A stretch of DNA of 64,000 nt from Nautilus pompilius (GCA_018389105.1 JACATO010000334.1:1364001-1428000); one strand, 5' to 3'. Positions 49,320 to 61,872 are shown, numbered from the stretch's first letter. Notes: generated by a model not told the origin, from the letters alone. Program-made: numbers and translations.

Positions 49320-52300
49320 TAAAAAACCCACAAGGGAAAAAAAAAATGCTAGTTATTAACTTATTCTTCCTTGGTGAATTGCATGGGTTGGGCTAATAGA
49401 ATTAAGGGGAGAGAGAGAGAGATAAAAACAATGCTGGAGCAATCGAGCAGGACTAACGTGACGGTAGACCGTCAATATAATCGAACAATGGGGCGATGAG
49501 CCCGCATTCCAGTCTGACAATCCTTACACGGTGACAAAACGTGAAAATCCTCTCTCACATTACAACCATGGCGGTGATCAGTCATTTCAGAATATGATTC
49601 CTAATGTGACGACAGAACGCTGTGAGACTTTTCATTCCCTGCTCTTTTTGAAGTCTATACTAATGAGCAAACATAAATGAAGTTGAAATAAATTAAAACA
49701 CCTTTTTATTTTCATTCCCCTCCTTTCGCTTAAAATAACTATCATTATTAAAGCTATCTCTAAATCGTAGACGTCCATTTCCCCTCTTCTCTTCTTCTTT
49801 GTTATCAAATTATACAGTTTTAAATAGAAAGATCAGAGATTAATCATTTTAACATCAAAAAAGGAGAAGAAAAAAACAATTTTCAAAATGCCGTTAACAT
49901 CGTGCTGTCACCGCCGATCTTTTGATATGTTCTTGATGCCTCTTTCAGCTCTGGTTTCCAAGAAAAAGGTTAGATATGCTACAGTTTCTTATTTCCTGAG
50001 ACGATCTTTTTTTTTTTAAAACAACAAAGGGAAACCAAATCGGACCAAACCAAACCCGGAAACACTAGCATCTTTACCAGGCCAGAAACAGCATCTGTAA
50101 CATCAGACATCAATTTATCGTAGTTGAGAGAAATACACTGACAGTCATAGTTGTGCAGGAGGCATATTTTGATGAAAAGAGGCTCTGTGTTCAAAAAGGA
50201 CACGTCTATATTTCCTGATAATCGTCAGCTAATACAAAAGGTAACTGTATGGTGTAGCTTAGATTCCACCACGATCAGGAAATACCGTTTTTACTGAAAG
50301 AATTGTTAATGACAGGAATAAATTAGCGAAAAGTGAGATCAACAGTAATAGTAAAAATCAATTTAAGAACCTATTGATTGGCATTTCTTGTTCATGAAGC
50401 CCCTTGCATCTTATCAATTTACAAAAAAAATTATGCACTAGTAAATTGATTATTTATGAAACTAGAAATTTTGATAACTGAGCGACCATTAAGATGGAGT
50501 TCTTCACTTTCTGGAAGATAAAGTTTATGGTCGAGGAAAATGTAATAAACCGACTTCACAGTGTGCAAGGCACTAACTTTACACAACGTAACAGAAGATG
50601 CGACTATTTCTACAGCACGATGGACCAAGACTTTATCCAGAACTCTACTCTCTTAACTGAGTTCGATGTCACAAAACCTTGACGCGGTTTCGTGTTTCAA
50701 TATTCTGCGAGAGACATGATGCTGCTGCGACCATCTTACTCCGCTTCCCGAAGTCAGGTCCTACGCAATCACCCGTGACGTTTGCTCACCCTGCAAGACG
50801 GGCGGATTGAACATCGCCAGTGCGTATGGCATCGATTTTCTTCTTGACGCTCAGATTGCTGAAGGAAAGTTCTCTGGAAACGATGTGGTGACTGTCGTCA
50901 CTAACTCGAAGCTATTGACGATGATAGCCTAGAAACGCCAGGCCCTGCAGATTTGTTTACCTTTCCACGCTACAACTCGCGCCAGTAAAGCTAACGCTGA
51001 TAAAGATCGATGCATCCACTCCTCGCACAGTAAATAAAATCTATTGAGGTCAGATAATGATATTCGCAATCCCTGATATCAGTGCCGTCCCAATCCTAGT
51101 CACATGACCTCATTGAACGAGTAAGCAGGCTTCAGATCTCTTGTTAGAAAAGCAACCATATAAATTAAATGAAGAAATACTTGTAATTCACTTCCCTTGA
51201 GCCTTTGACTGGTCCAACGATTTCTGTGAAGTCTGGACACAAAGTATTAAGAGTCTGTGTTATTTCACGGTAACCAATTTTGACCGATTTTATGCCATCT
51301 GCTCTAACGGACCATCGAGTATCGCCAAATGTTTTTAAAATTAACGTTAGGTGACTACCGACCTTAGAATTAAAGTTTTTTTTTTTTTTTTAATTGGCCC
51401 CTCGATTGGTTGAAGCAGATAAATTATGCAAATATTTTGTACCATATCAAAATATTCTGTTGCAGTCACACAGCTGAAGCATCTCCGATCAAGTTCGGTG
51501 AATGGTTTGAACATGGTACATAAAGGGCGGAAGAACTGTTCTACAGGTTCGCCGTTGGCTTTGCACGTAGCCAAGGATGATCGTCGACTGATCGATACGG
51601 CTTAATATCGGAGTGGGAATCTATAACTAATGAATAACTTTGCATCCTTTACTTCGTTAATTAATTTCGTTTTTACGGTATCATTCATGACAAAATGGAT
51701 TAGCCACATATTAAGGATGACGTGTAGATGACAAAACCCGGTCCTTTATTCGCACATATCTCGATACGTTTTGCCAGAAATGGATCGGACTTATCGAGAT
51801 ATTCTATAGCACAGAAATAATTAACATTGTTAGAAAAAAAAACAATGTTCTCAATGTTCCTCCAAATGTCGCTGTGTACATTGATAAATATTTCAACGTC
51901 ACGTTTCTGAACTTCCTTCCTCTGTCAAGTTTCGATTTCAAACTGCTTTTCTAAATTCTGTATCTACAGATGAGGATCTTGTTATAAATATACTTATCTA
52001 TGACTAATAATCTTGTGATTTCTCGTGGTTCGATAGACATTTGTGTACATTTTTCCGATTGGTGTAACCAGTTGTCGTGGTCGAGTTCTTACTAGATAAT
52101 TTACATACTTAACAATATACGCAATCGCTAAATGTGGTAACCAGTCTTTCATCTATTCTTCTGGCGATGAAATGCACTCCTACATTAACATTCTAGCTGC
52201 CATTTTATTCCTTCCCGGCAACAGATTTTTTTTTTTTTTGGACTAAAAAGTAAGTTTGAATTTTTGTTATTATGGTACCTGGCCCGTGAGCTCTGCATCT

Positions 52301-54440
52301 CTAGACCGATATTTCGCCCGACCTGAACTTCAGACATCTCATCTGGAGAACTGGATTCCTCCTCGTTTGACTTTGCGGTTCTACTTTCGGTTTGCTTTTT
52401 TTTTTCAGAAATAACGTCATCGCTCCTCGCATTCCTCTTCTATATATCTTCGATTTTTTGTGAATTCATTATTTAATAGCACAGTGTAAACCACTTCTGC
52501 TGAGAATCATAACAATCACGGTTTAATCTACTTTGCTAAAAGGAAAGTTGCAGTAAAATATTTTCTAAATTATCGATGTTAAGTAAATACTATTTGTCTC
52601 AGGTTTTTATAGACGTACATTTTACCCTCGACGTACCTATAATAATCCACCTGGTACCTGTTTGACAACACGTGACCCAGACGCTTGGGTTATGGTTATC
52701 ATTCCTTACTACGAGTACAAAGGTGCGGCATCTTACCGCGCATTAGCCATTTCGCCTAAGGGTTAAATCACAAAACTAAAGGACCTGTGCATGAATAACT
52801 AATTTCGAGAACGATAACTTCAGTAAAATAAAGGCAAAGAAGCAGATTACGATGATTCATTAACTTTAACGAGCGTCATAAACAAAAGGAAATTATTAAT
52901 CAAAATCGTCACTAACCCTTTGTCGGCGGAGACCGCCTAACCTGGCTCATAGAGAAACAGAATGCACAGCAGAAGAAGAAAAAAATGTTGGTAATAAAAC
53001 TTACATCAAAAGAAAGTTTACGATCTCAAGATATCCATTTTATCTTTATTCTTGCTATTTATTAGAAAAAAATCGCAAATAATGCTTTTAAAACACTGAT
53101 GTCGCGAATTTTCTCTTATACCTGGTGTAGGCGGGCACAAAAGGGTTAAAGTCAGCGTCTGTGTGTGAAATTTTCTAATTAACAACACGAGGAATGTACC
53201 GTTAGGAATTTAGTTTTTATAAACCTTTAGTTAAATTAATTTCCACGTATCTCCTCGTGAGGAGAACTCTGTGATGTCAGTTTTCATGACAGCCGTCTTG
53301 AACTGAAGGAAAGGCCTCGGGGTTAATTTTTACATGGAATTAACTATACTTTCACTAAGATGCCTGTGAACGTCTTGAGAATGGCCATATGCAATTTATA
53401 AATCATTTAAATGAAATCATGCACCTGAAGGAACACGCGCCGTGGATGTTTGTTCCGAATACTGCTTGAAGAAGTTTTATCTTCGCTTGTCAAAAGGAGT
53501 TCCTGGTAATGTGAACCGTTTTCCCGATTCTCAGCGACACGGATCTACACGCGAGACTTCTGTGTTGCCCCTGCAGGATCGGACGTCGACACACCCGGAA
53601 GAAAAGTCAGCATATCTCAGTCTGCTCGGTTCCTCTGTCCAGTGGACGATCTGCTCTCAGAACCCGTCCGGCTCACTGATCCACGTGGTTAGGCGCTCCG
53701 GTGCCTTAAGGTTATTCTGCCAGCCCGGACGTCAGTCGGTATGCGTGTGGTAGACCTTTAGAAATCTTAGAAAAGGCCGTCCCCGTGCAGGATAGTCCAC
53801 CTGAGGACTTGGCTGAGTCTAGTTTCTGGACGGATCCCAAACGCTGGAAGTGGGCAATGTCGGTAACCGCGGGCAGACACTAATGGCGTCGCCTCGCGGC
53901 TGGCTGTATCTGGATCAACGGTTACTTCGCCGGGGAGAGAACAACCGCAGGCTGAACTTTACCTCGAATTAAATCTGGAACAGGCCGTGCCAGCTGGCTT
54001 CGACCTGAATGTCATGTTGGCCGGGAAAGTTGCTGCGTACACAAACGCCTTCAGGAATATCGTCTGGAACAAAAACTTGCCCGTTATGGCTGAAATTCTC
54101 TGAGCTTTTGATTAAAAAAAGATGTGGTAATCTGTCCTCTATCTTTTAGGAATTATGTCGGACAAAATCTTGAGGACCTCATTTGTGTACGGGAAAAAAA
54201 AAATTATTATCGATTATGTGCGACTATTATCTGCAAATCTTCGGTTCTTCAAGCCTGATATTTGCACAGCAGCTATGCAATGTAGGCTATGCTGCTAGTT
54301 AACCGAGAGTCCTTGTAGATCGCACCTGCAAAAGAATTCCGCCTCGTCCAGCCACACAACAAGCGAAATAACATTCCGTGGTCTTTATTAAAAACAAACA
54401 AACGAGCGGAGATCCAGCCCGGCCCGGAAAGAGAGAGAGA
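49320..54440. other. Intronic stretch, nothing recognised
   Basis: No element or exon identified. The plus strand at 53442-53753 is open for 103 codons without a recognised family. An unclear A-box-like block occurs on the minus strand near 52735. Confidence 0.4.
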
Positions 54441-54446
54441 GCAGTC

Positions 54447-54500
54447 TAAGGGGTCGTCAACCTCCGACCAACCGCGGGCCGCGAAATCTGATCGCTGTTC
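54447..54500 (+). repeat. Possible hAT-type terminal sequence
   Basis: AAGGGGTCGTCAACCTCCGA then CCAACCGCGGGCCGCG resembles the common hAT end CAGGGGTCGGCAACC...GCGGGCC. The matching right end was not found, so this may be a solo or decayed end. Confidence 0.3.
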
Positions 54501-55529
54501 GATTTCACCCCTTTATTTCCATTCGCGTCTCTCTCTCTCTCGCTACCTCTGTTTGTCGCTCCTCCGGGACTGTGAAAAGGCCCACGGCTCAACCGCCCTC
54601 AAGTCACCCGATCTTTTTTCTAATCCATGCTTATTGACAGTAATCTACTGGAGCAGGGGGCAGCGACCCTACCACGTGTCGAGGGCATCGCAAACCACCA
54701 GCGGATTACATTTCAGAACAGTGGGTTACTGGTTGGAAGGAACCACCCCCCCCTTCCCGCCTTTACTCGCAGTGCACGACCGACAGTAACGTGGGCGGTA
54801 CCAGACAACAACCCGGACCGAATGACACCCGTGTGGTTTCTAGCCATTCTCGTGTTCCCGGGCGACTCGTCCCCCACCCCAACCACAAACGAGGAGTGGA
54901 GAGGAACTTCTCACGCCCGGACAGAACCGGCGGCGCGCGTTTCAAAGTCTGTAGAAGAAATGAAAATTGGCGTAGACGAAGGCAGCCACTTGTGCCCCTT
55001 ATTTCGTGGTGGATGGTAAGCATGATCGTGTCACACTTGGCCATAGGTGAGAGAGGGAATGACGTCAGTGCAGGGTTGTTGATCTGTTTGGCTGAGACAA
55101 GCCCAGTACCACCGACCTACATGGCCACCGATGCGATCTTCTGTTTACACAAACCAGAAAGAACAGCCTTCGAAGATCAGTAAAAAAAAAATAATTTTTA
55201 AAAGCCTCACGTGTCCCTCACTCCGAGGATGACGAAGTCCCTGGAGAGTGAAGGTGAACGCTGTGTACATATCTGCGCTCTTCGAGAGAGAAAGGAAGCA
55301 CCGATCGGTCTGATCACCCCGCCGTGTAGATAGGGCGGGCTGCGCTGTCTCAACTCAGCATTAAAAACTACATAATGCGCATACTAATTACTATATCGAG
55401 ATACTGACAATAGATGTATAGAGGAAGATAGACACAAATCAGCCCCCAATATTAAATACATGGCCCTGACTTCGACAAAATACGCACGTAGTCTGCTCCA
55501 CAGAGACAGATTTCGTTCAACGTTTTGTT
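54501..55529. other. Intronic stretch, no gene seen
   Basis: Moderately GC-rich. A minus-strand SINE-head-like block with the 16-mer CCTACATGGCCACCGA (plus-strand reading) lies at 55116-55131; the same 16 bases occur in the opposite orientation at 7717-7732. Confidence 0.35.
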
Positions 55530-56123
55530 TCCTTTTCTATAGAAGTAACTGTTGGAAGATAACCCCTGCCCAATGAGACTTCAATGGTATGATGAATGAA
55601 AACCTGCCTGTATCTGTCGGCAGTCGGTGTACCTTTCATTTTATGAAAATTTCCGACACCTTCAGTTGATAAACAGCCCCACACTGCGGCTGTTGTACAC
55701 TAACTGTTGTTATACCGCTCCACTTTCGAACAACCTGTCGCTGATTATTTCCAAACAGTACAAACTTGGACTCATCCGTAAAGAGCATCTTCTTCCAGAT
55801 TTAGTCATCCCACTGTTCCATTCCTGCTGTCCATTTCAGCCAGTAGCGGAGTCATTCACAAGATCTCTACCAGCTCGTTTGTTGCCTATCGCATAAAGAA
55901 CTTACTTTGAGATACCTAACATCACTTTTGGAGAGTTTGGGCTTTCTCCCTCAGCTCCATCTATCTTCAACAGTACCAGTTTCGCCTATCTTCATCAGAG
56001 TCTTGCATACAGCTCCTTCTGAAACATAAGTCTGGCTGCAATCTTCCGCGTGGAGTAGCAAAAAATTAGCTTAGACTTTGACTCTATACCCTTGCCATGT
56101 GATGCTTCCTTCCCAGAAGCCAT
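55530..56123 (-). mobile_element. Tc1-like DNA transposon relic, internally deleted
   Basis: The minus strand starts MASGKEASHGKG (56123), then gives a degraded helix-turn-helix (STRKIAARLMFQKELY). A block similar to the usual V-R-Y-L-K-x-x-S-L-R-D-R-x-K-T-S follows (VRYLKVSSLCDRQQTSW, about 55860-55910). A jump then leads to MLFTDESKFVLFGNNQRQVV (about 55735-55795), which contains the second-aspartate motif. It ends with MKGTPTADRYRQVFIHHTIE (about 55560-55640). The middle and the C-terminal third are missing, and there are frame changes and stops. No inverted repeats were found. Confidence 0.75.
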
Positions 56124-57299
56124 AGTATTCACCACAATACAATAATATTCCTGCCTATACCTTTATTAGTTCTTCTGTAGGTGTGACACTTTCTGATTAC
56201 TTGCATGACAACATCAATTTACGGAGCATTTCATTTTTACACATGAGATCGATTCTCTCACGTGTTTGCATTTTATAACCAGTTTTTCCTGTTTCTATAA
56301 TTATTTCCAATGTTGTATATAACTATACTGCTCCTTGGCCTGCAAAGACCTCAATGGGCCCTGAGCAAGTGTGTTAGACACGCCAAATAAAACAGTAACA
56401 GTCGCCTAATGAAAGAAGAAGGTAACCTTAAATTATTGGCTGTTATTATTCTTAGATACCTCATTATATCTGCAAGCGTTCTAGACACTCCACAATAAGT
56501 TGATGTTACAGGTGTCGTAATTATAGAAATTTGCACGAATTCAACACAGAACTGAAAATCTCTTTGTAAGGAAATAATAATATTCAATAAAGATGAAATA
56601 ATATATTATTAATTATTAAGGTAGGATATTTAGTAGCGTGGATCTGTGGTAATTATCCTCTTCTCTGTAAAATACATTCTAGAGACTTTCAAATGGATTC
56701 CAGCTGAAATATTGTCCCCCTCTAATACTGTGTCTGATAATTTCAATGTACCTATAGAATAATTTACGGAATATTTAACTCCAATGGTTGTCCCTGTAAG
56801 ATTGCTAATTTCTGTTTTTATCTCTTTTTTTTTTAAAGAAAAAATAAATATGCACACCTGTGTCTGATTAAAACTCTATTTAAAAAAAAAAAAGCCCAGG
56901 CGCATGCGTGGTATTATCACGTGACCCCAAATATAGTACAGTATGCGCGACTACAAGCACAGGCGATTTTCACAAACGTTCTCACTTATATTTTAGCTTT
57001 TAAACAGCCCTTTTAATTCTTAGAAGAAACCAAAAATCACGGATACTCCGAAGTGCGTTGTATGACTATAAAAAGACAGGAAACACGCCATTTAAAACAA
57101 AAAGGAAAGAAAGAGCGTAATTGTAAATGACCAGTAACAAAAAATCGTCGCCTCCTAGCGGCTCTTTTATGAGTGATTAACGTTCTTGTAAAAAAGAATA
57201 GTGACGAGGTCTCGGAACTAGAGGCGCGCGGAGCTAGAACTACTAATTGAAAAGTTTGAATATTACACAGTGTGGTGACCGGAAGAAATGCAACATCGG
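56124..57299. other. Intronic stretch, nothing recognised
   Basis: AT-rich, with poly-T near 56826 and poly-A near 56880. No exon or element identified. Confidence 0.4.
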
Positions 57300-57339
57300 T
57301 TAAAGTGTAAATTTACGTCGCCATAGTGTAGATGGATTA

Positions 57340-57480
57340 ATTAATGGCCTTCACTTACGACCTCGCCGAGCGATTTGTCGCGGGAGGAAGTGGTGCCGAG
57401 CGGGTAAGAGAGGTAACCACTCCGAGCCTTCATCAGAAGACAAGGGGTGTTAATAGGCCTACTGGCCACCAGCTTAAAAG
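57340..57480 (-). repeat. SINE-like head, degenerate
   Basis: Minus-strand CTGGTGGCCAGTAGGCCTAT (about 57459-57478) matches the box-A block TGGTGGCCCAGTAGTAG of SINE copy 1. On the plus strand GTGGTGCCGAGCGGGTAAGA (about 57390-57409) also resembles a tRNA-Ser/Leu A box, so the orientation is uncertain. Confidence 0.35.
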
Positions 57481-57754
57481 CCTATCTACATTTAGAACTA
57501 CCAGGGGCCATAATTATATACAGAGTACAGACTTGGTGCAGCTTGATGTTGGAGCTACAGAACTGCAGATGAAAAGAATAGGTTACCATCGGCAACTGTT
57601 GAGATCGGAGGCGTATATACCGGTTTGGAAATCACATTTATAGACATTTAGGCCCAGATGGGTTCCTCCTGCCATCTTGTGGTAATTAATCATCTTCGGA
57701 CGTCATCCGTGAGCGAGAAGCCTGGTGGCTCTAATGAATCAAGATAGACTAGCT

Positions 57755-57905
57755 AGAAAGAAAGGGGTACCCACGAGGTTAGCTAGTTGGTGAAGAGCGA
57801 GGAAAGAACTTATGCCAGGGATATCGGCATCATCGAACTCCGGCACTCCCTACCAGTCCAGTAGGCTAATTACTAAACCACATCGCCACCTGAGTTATTA
57901 CTGCT
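57755..57905 (-). repeat. tRNA-derived SINE head
   Basis: Minus strand: GGTGGCGATGTGGTTTAGTA (about 57874-57893) is a tRNA-like A box, and GGAGTTCGATGATG about 35 bp downstream is a B box. The spacing is right for a pol III promoter. Confidence 0.45.
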
Positions 57906-59708
57906 TGTGTCGCTGGCCGCACATAATATTGTTATACTAAATTTAAACACCTCCGATCTGAATTAAGCTTCCTGTTTTTTCCCCACCTCTCCCCGTAACT
58001 TTCCTCTTTATCTGTTAACGGTCATCCTGGTGTTAAAATTACCAATCCCCCCCCCAATTAACCGGATACGGTCCGGTTAGTGCTGATTGTACAGCTAGAG
58101 TCACCCAATGAATCAGCTCTTGGTAAACATGTTGTGAACGTTTCGTATAAACGGGAGTTTCTCGACGAACTTTCGTCGTTACGAAGGCCCCTCCACGGGG
58201 ACTTTTACGTGAAACCAGCGAGCACTTAGAGACTTCGTACCATAAACTCGATCCGGGGGGGGCCGTAGTGGACCACCCCTGCCGTATGGCACCGAGTAAC
58301 AGCGAGCGAACATGACAGACAGACAGCGAACTGTCCTGGAAAAGTTCTTTCTCTCTGGGAGGAGGAGGAGAAGGATGTGGTCGAGCCGGCTTTCCCGCTA
58401 CACTTTTTCCCGTGCTCTGTGTGGGATGCCCACGACCTTCAGAAACTCATCCCTCCCCCCCCCATCTATGGTACACCTAGGTGAACTCGTGCTGTTGTAC
58501 CCCGGGTAAGTCGGTACCAGGTTGTAAGCTCGAATGGCGGATCGCTCTTCTGGGTAATAGACCCCCTCCCACCAGTCCTGCTGGTAAGTCTCTCGGATAA
58601 AAGTGTGTTAGCTATGTTGGAGCCACCGTCATACGTGCACGGCCATCGCGGTAAGACACGGAGTCCGGGGGAATAAAAAATGACGTCCCATTTAGTTGTA
58701 ACTCGTATCTATGGGAACTAAGAGTTTGCATGTACACGCATATAATATGCTCGTATAGCTTCGTTAAGTTTACAAGTAAGATATTTTCCGAAAGCTGGCC
58801 CTGTAAACCAAGCTATTCGATACCCATGTACTTTTTCGAGCTTTAATCCCCACATTTGTTATTTCAGAAATCGTGGACGTTTCGAAGAACTCCTCCCGCT
58901 GCCGTCCTCAGAATAGTTCTGATAAAGAGCATGGTTTCCATATGCTACGTTATCAAACGTCCTGTGTCCAGAGCTGACACGTGATATCTGCTTTCAAATC
59001 GGCGGACACCACTGCCTAGGCCCTAGGGGTTTGTAATGACAGCCCTCGACCTCGGGTTGAAGGCCATACCAATTCACCGTTGACACGGCACTACACGGGA
59101 CTCCGCTCCAAACCGAACCTTTGGCTTCAGTCCTCGCCCCTTCTGAAAAGGAGCAATTCGTGGATACCCGTAACCCTAGCCCGATTTTACACTCACGCGC
59201 AACCACAAAGGGCGCGGTCCAGTGACGGCGCGAAGCAGTACACCGGGGAAGCAAAAAGAAGGGTCTACCAAAAATCACGGTTAAAGAGCGCGGAAGAGAA
59301 CCTCTGCGTGGGCCATTGGAAATATCAGCCGTAGCAGACGGGCTCGATCGTGTGAGAAACCAGAAACCTCACAAAGTACCCCCTGGAATTCTTGTTTCCA
59401 GAGCTAGCGTCATCGTCAGTGCCAGCATAGCCAAGAACGGAGCAGGCAGATCTTATCAGGAAACCCCCCCCTGAGGACGACGACGGGGACAAAGCTCCCC
59501 CGAAACGTCGCTGGTTCTGTAACAGAGGAGGCTGGGTGACGAAAGTCCGAAAAGTACACATCAGACCAGGTGCAGTTCTTCCGGGTGTCACTACTGCCAA
59601 GAACACCGGAAATACAAGGTTCGCCTACTCGGTCAGACTGGATTTAGTAATTAAAAAAAAAAACAACAAACTATTACATTTAATGTCATCTGTTCCTTGT
59701 TGTCTCTC
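57906..59708. other. Intronic stretch, no gene seen
   Basis: CpG-rich. The stretch at 59000-59620 has several overlapping open frames on both strands and may be an unidentified repeat. Confidence 0.35.
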
Positions 59709-59758
59709 TCTGTGTGTGTGTGTGGTGTGTGTGGTGTGTGTGTGTGTGTGTGTGTGTG
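59709..59758. repeat. (GT)n microsatellite
   Basis: About 24 GT units with two GGT interruptions. Confidence 0.95.
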
Positions 59759-60015
59759 AACCATTTTCGGATCGATGGAACTCTTAAGACCAAAGCGGGC
59801 ACCGTTAACTTTACATCATTACCCTCTTGTTGTGAGGTCTTACACTACAGACATGTCGCCGGTTCGATGTTTGCTGGTCCTTATTACAGGACTAGGATCA
59901 AGCGAGAGAGCGCGGGGACTCGGACCTATGATGATCGGACGGCCTGGGGACGTTGCTAATGACAACAAGCTCGGCTAATGGGAGATATGGCCGGTGGGGG
60001 GGGGGACGTACTTAC

Positions 60016-60527
60016 ATTTTTCCGTGGTCCTCGGGGATGTTTTGTGTCAGGGCCTCGACCACGGCCAGCTGTTGGTGGGAGCTGCTGCCGTCGTCGTCGT
60101 CGAACCAGAGCTGGCAGTACAGCCTCTGGGGGCTCTGCTGGGTCCGCACGGCTATCACCCGTATCGAGGGAGCCGCCGCTCCGCCGCCGCCGGTGTCGTC
60201 CAGGAACGCCGAGAAGACGTACGCGGTCTTCGCATCGGTCACGTCTTGCCAGCTCTGGGTGGCAAACCGCCGGGGGGGTCCCTTCAGCTCCGAGCAGTCC
60301 CCCCCATCGCCATCCGAGGGCGCGGGTCGGGGGGGCAGGGTGACGACGGCCCCCCGCCGCCGCCACACGTTATCAAAGGGGGCGTCTATGAACCGGCGCC
60401 AGCCCTCCCGCTTCACCGACGGCCGCGCCTCGCCGCCTAGGTAGTTCGACTCGAGGATTAGCACGACGACGGTCACCGCGAACAGCAGCAGAACAGTGAT
60501 CATCAGGCGGCGCAGGTATATCCTCAT
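60016..60527 (-). CDS. GT92-family glycosyltransferase: exon 1 (tail, membrane anchor, stem)
   Basis: First coding exon: ATG at 60527, 170 full codons plus two bases of a split codon, donor AAAAT|GTAAGT. It encodes a type II membrane protein: basic MRIYLRRL, then a single hydrophobic anchor at about residues 9-26 (MITVLLLFAVTVVVLILE), then a lumenal stem (about 27-95). The domain entry follows: TAYVFSAFLDDT at about 101-112, IRVIAVRTQ at about 121-129, and LYCQLWFDDDDGSSSHQQLA at about 135-154. Family members share a comparable Y-S-A-x-x-D-x-R and C-x-x-x start of the GT92 region. The joined protein is 486 aa, a normal length for the family. The exon is very GC- and CpG-rich. Location in the Golgi membrane is inferred from the topology. 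Confidence 0.9.
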
Positions 60528-60760
60528 GGCGGTGGGTTAAACGCGGAGCCTCCTCGACACGCCGACGAACGAATTAACGGATCCCACCGAGCGTTTGTTT
60601 CTGGCCGCTTACGTCACTCGCCGATCGACGTCACCCTGCACTCGGCCGACTTATTTATTTCCTCCCCTTTGCACTGCAGCGGCCCTTGGGTGGCCTGGAA
60701 GTGATGTGACCCCTGTGTAAACCGTGGGTAAGCAAGGCGTTTAGGTGGGGAAAAGGAAGA
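60528..60760 (-). promoter_or_regulatory. CpG-rich 5' region and probable promoter of the GT92 gene
   Basis: Minus-strand sequence upstream of the GT92 start codon is CpG-rich close to the ATG. It contains AGGAAATAAATAAGTCGG at about 60645-60662, a weak TATA-like block 120-130 nt upstream of the ATG. No transcription start can be fixed from sequence alone. Confidence 0.3.
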
Positions 60761-61145
60761 GCCGGTGAGCTAACAACATCATCTACCTATTTTCTCCCTC
60801 TGTCGATCCCCAGTGAAATGTCCCGCTGTCGGAGAAAGATAAAGGAGCAGATCTGTCCGCCCGTTATGCATCTCCCTTCTGGCATCTCGTGGACGACGGA
60901 GGCATTTTTTTTTTTTCATATCTTAACGGCAAATTTTACAGGAAGAGACGTGAATACAGGAAGTACATACATCTTCCTTCAAGGGGACATTATTTGTCAA
61001 ACATAGGTGTGCTATGAAGAAATTGCGTCCCCCTTGTTAACAAGGCCCAAGCCAAGTATGGGCTTATAGGCCGAGACTCAAATAATACTAATGATTTTTA
61101 TCATCTAAATTACCTACACCGGCTGGGTTGCTTGCTGCATTGAGC
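60761..61145. other. Intergenic stretch
   Basis: No gene seen; a T-run at 60905-60917 and mixed sequence up to the polypyrimidine block. Confidence 0.4.
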
Positions 61146-61741
61146 GATCCTCTCTCTCTCTCTCGTTTCCTCTCTTTCTTCCTTCTCCTCCTCCCCTCTC
61201 TCTCTCTCGTTTACTCTCTTTCTTATCCTCCTCCTCCCCTCTCTCTCTCTCTCGTTTACTCTCTTTCTTCCTCTCCTTCCTCCTCCCCTCGCTCTCTCCT
61301 CTCGTTTACTCGATTTCGCCTCCTCCTCTTCCTCCTCCCCGGCTCTCTCTCTCTCGTTTACTCTCTTTCTTCCTCCTCCTCTTCCTCCTCCCCTCTCTCT
61401 CTCTCGTTTCCTCTCTTTCTTTTCTCTTCTCTCCTCCCCTCTCTCTCTCTCGCTCTCTCGTGTTACTCTGCTTTCTTCCTCCCCTCCTCTGCCTCCTCCC
61501 CTCTCTCTCTCTCTCCGTGGCCTCTCTTTCTTTCTAACTCGCCGCTCTCGCCCCCCCCTCTCTCTCTCGTTTACTCTCTTCCTCCTTCCCCCCCCCTCTC
61601 TCTCTCTCGTTCCTCTCGCTTTCTTCCTTCTCCTCCTTCCTCTCTCTCTCTCTTTCTTCCTCCTCTTCCTGCTCCCCTCTCTCTCTCTCGTTTCCTCTCT
61701 TTCTTCCTTCTCCTCCTCTCTCTCGTTTCCTTCTTCTTCCT

Positions 61742-61825
<84 letters not shown>

Positions 61826-61872
61826 TCCTCTCTTTCTTCCTCCTCCTCTCTCTCTACCCCATTTTTTTTTTT
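61146..61872. repeat. 730-bp polypyrimidine minisatellite with (CT)n core
   Basis: The plus strand is almost only C and T. A degenerate unit of about 40-55 bp, (CT)n-CGTTTACTCTCTTTCTTCCT followed by CCTCCTCTTCCTCCTCCCC or variants, repeats about 12 times; CGTTT landmarks occur near 61164, 61208, 61253, 61303, 61347, 61403, 61567, 61689, 61724 and 61822. A perfect CT run of about 75 bp (61745-61820) sits near the right end. Purine/pyrimidine strand separation this long favours triplex (H-DNA) formation. It encodes nothing, despite a long open frame of Ser/Leu. Confidence 0.95.

Larger units (their letters stand above)
49244..60015 (-). other. 10.8-kb intron of the GT92 gene
   Basis: Donor AAAAT|GTAAGT at 60016/60015 and acceptor GTTGCAG at 49244, both phase 2. 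The intron splits the membrane/stem part from the catalytic domain. It contains a Tc1-like relic, SINE-like heads and a GT repeat. No further exon was recognised inside it. Confidence 0.8.

Noticed and set aside
53442-53753. 103-codon plus-strand frame
   Set aside because: No family match, no splice context; likely chance or part of an unidentified repeat.
59953-60444. Long plus- and minus-strand frames over GT92 exon 1
   Set aside because: GC-rich shadows; only the minus-strand frame starting at 60527 has a membrane anchor, a strong donor and a phase match to exon 2.
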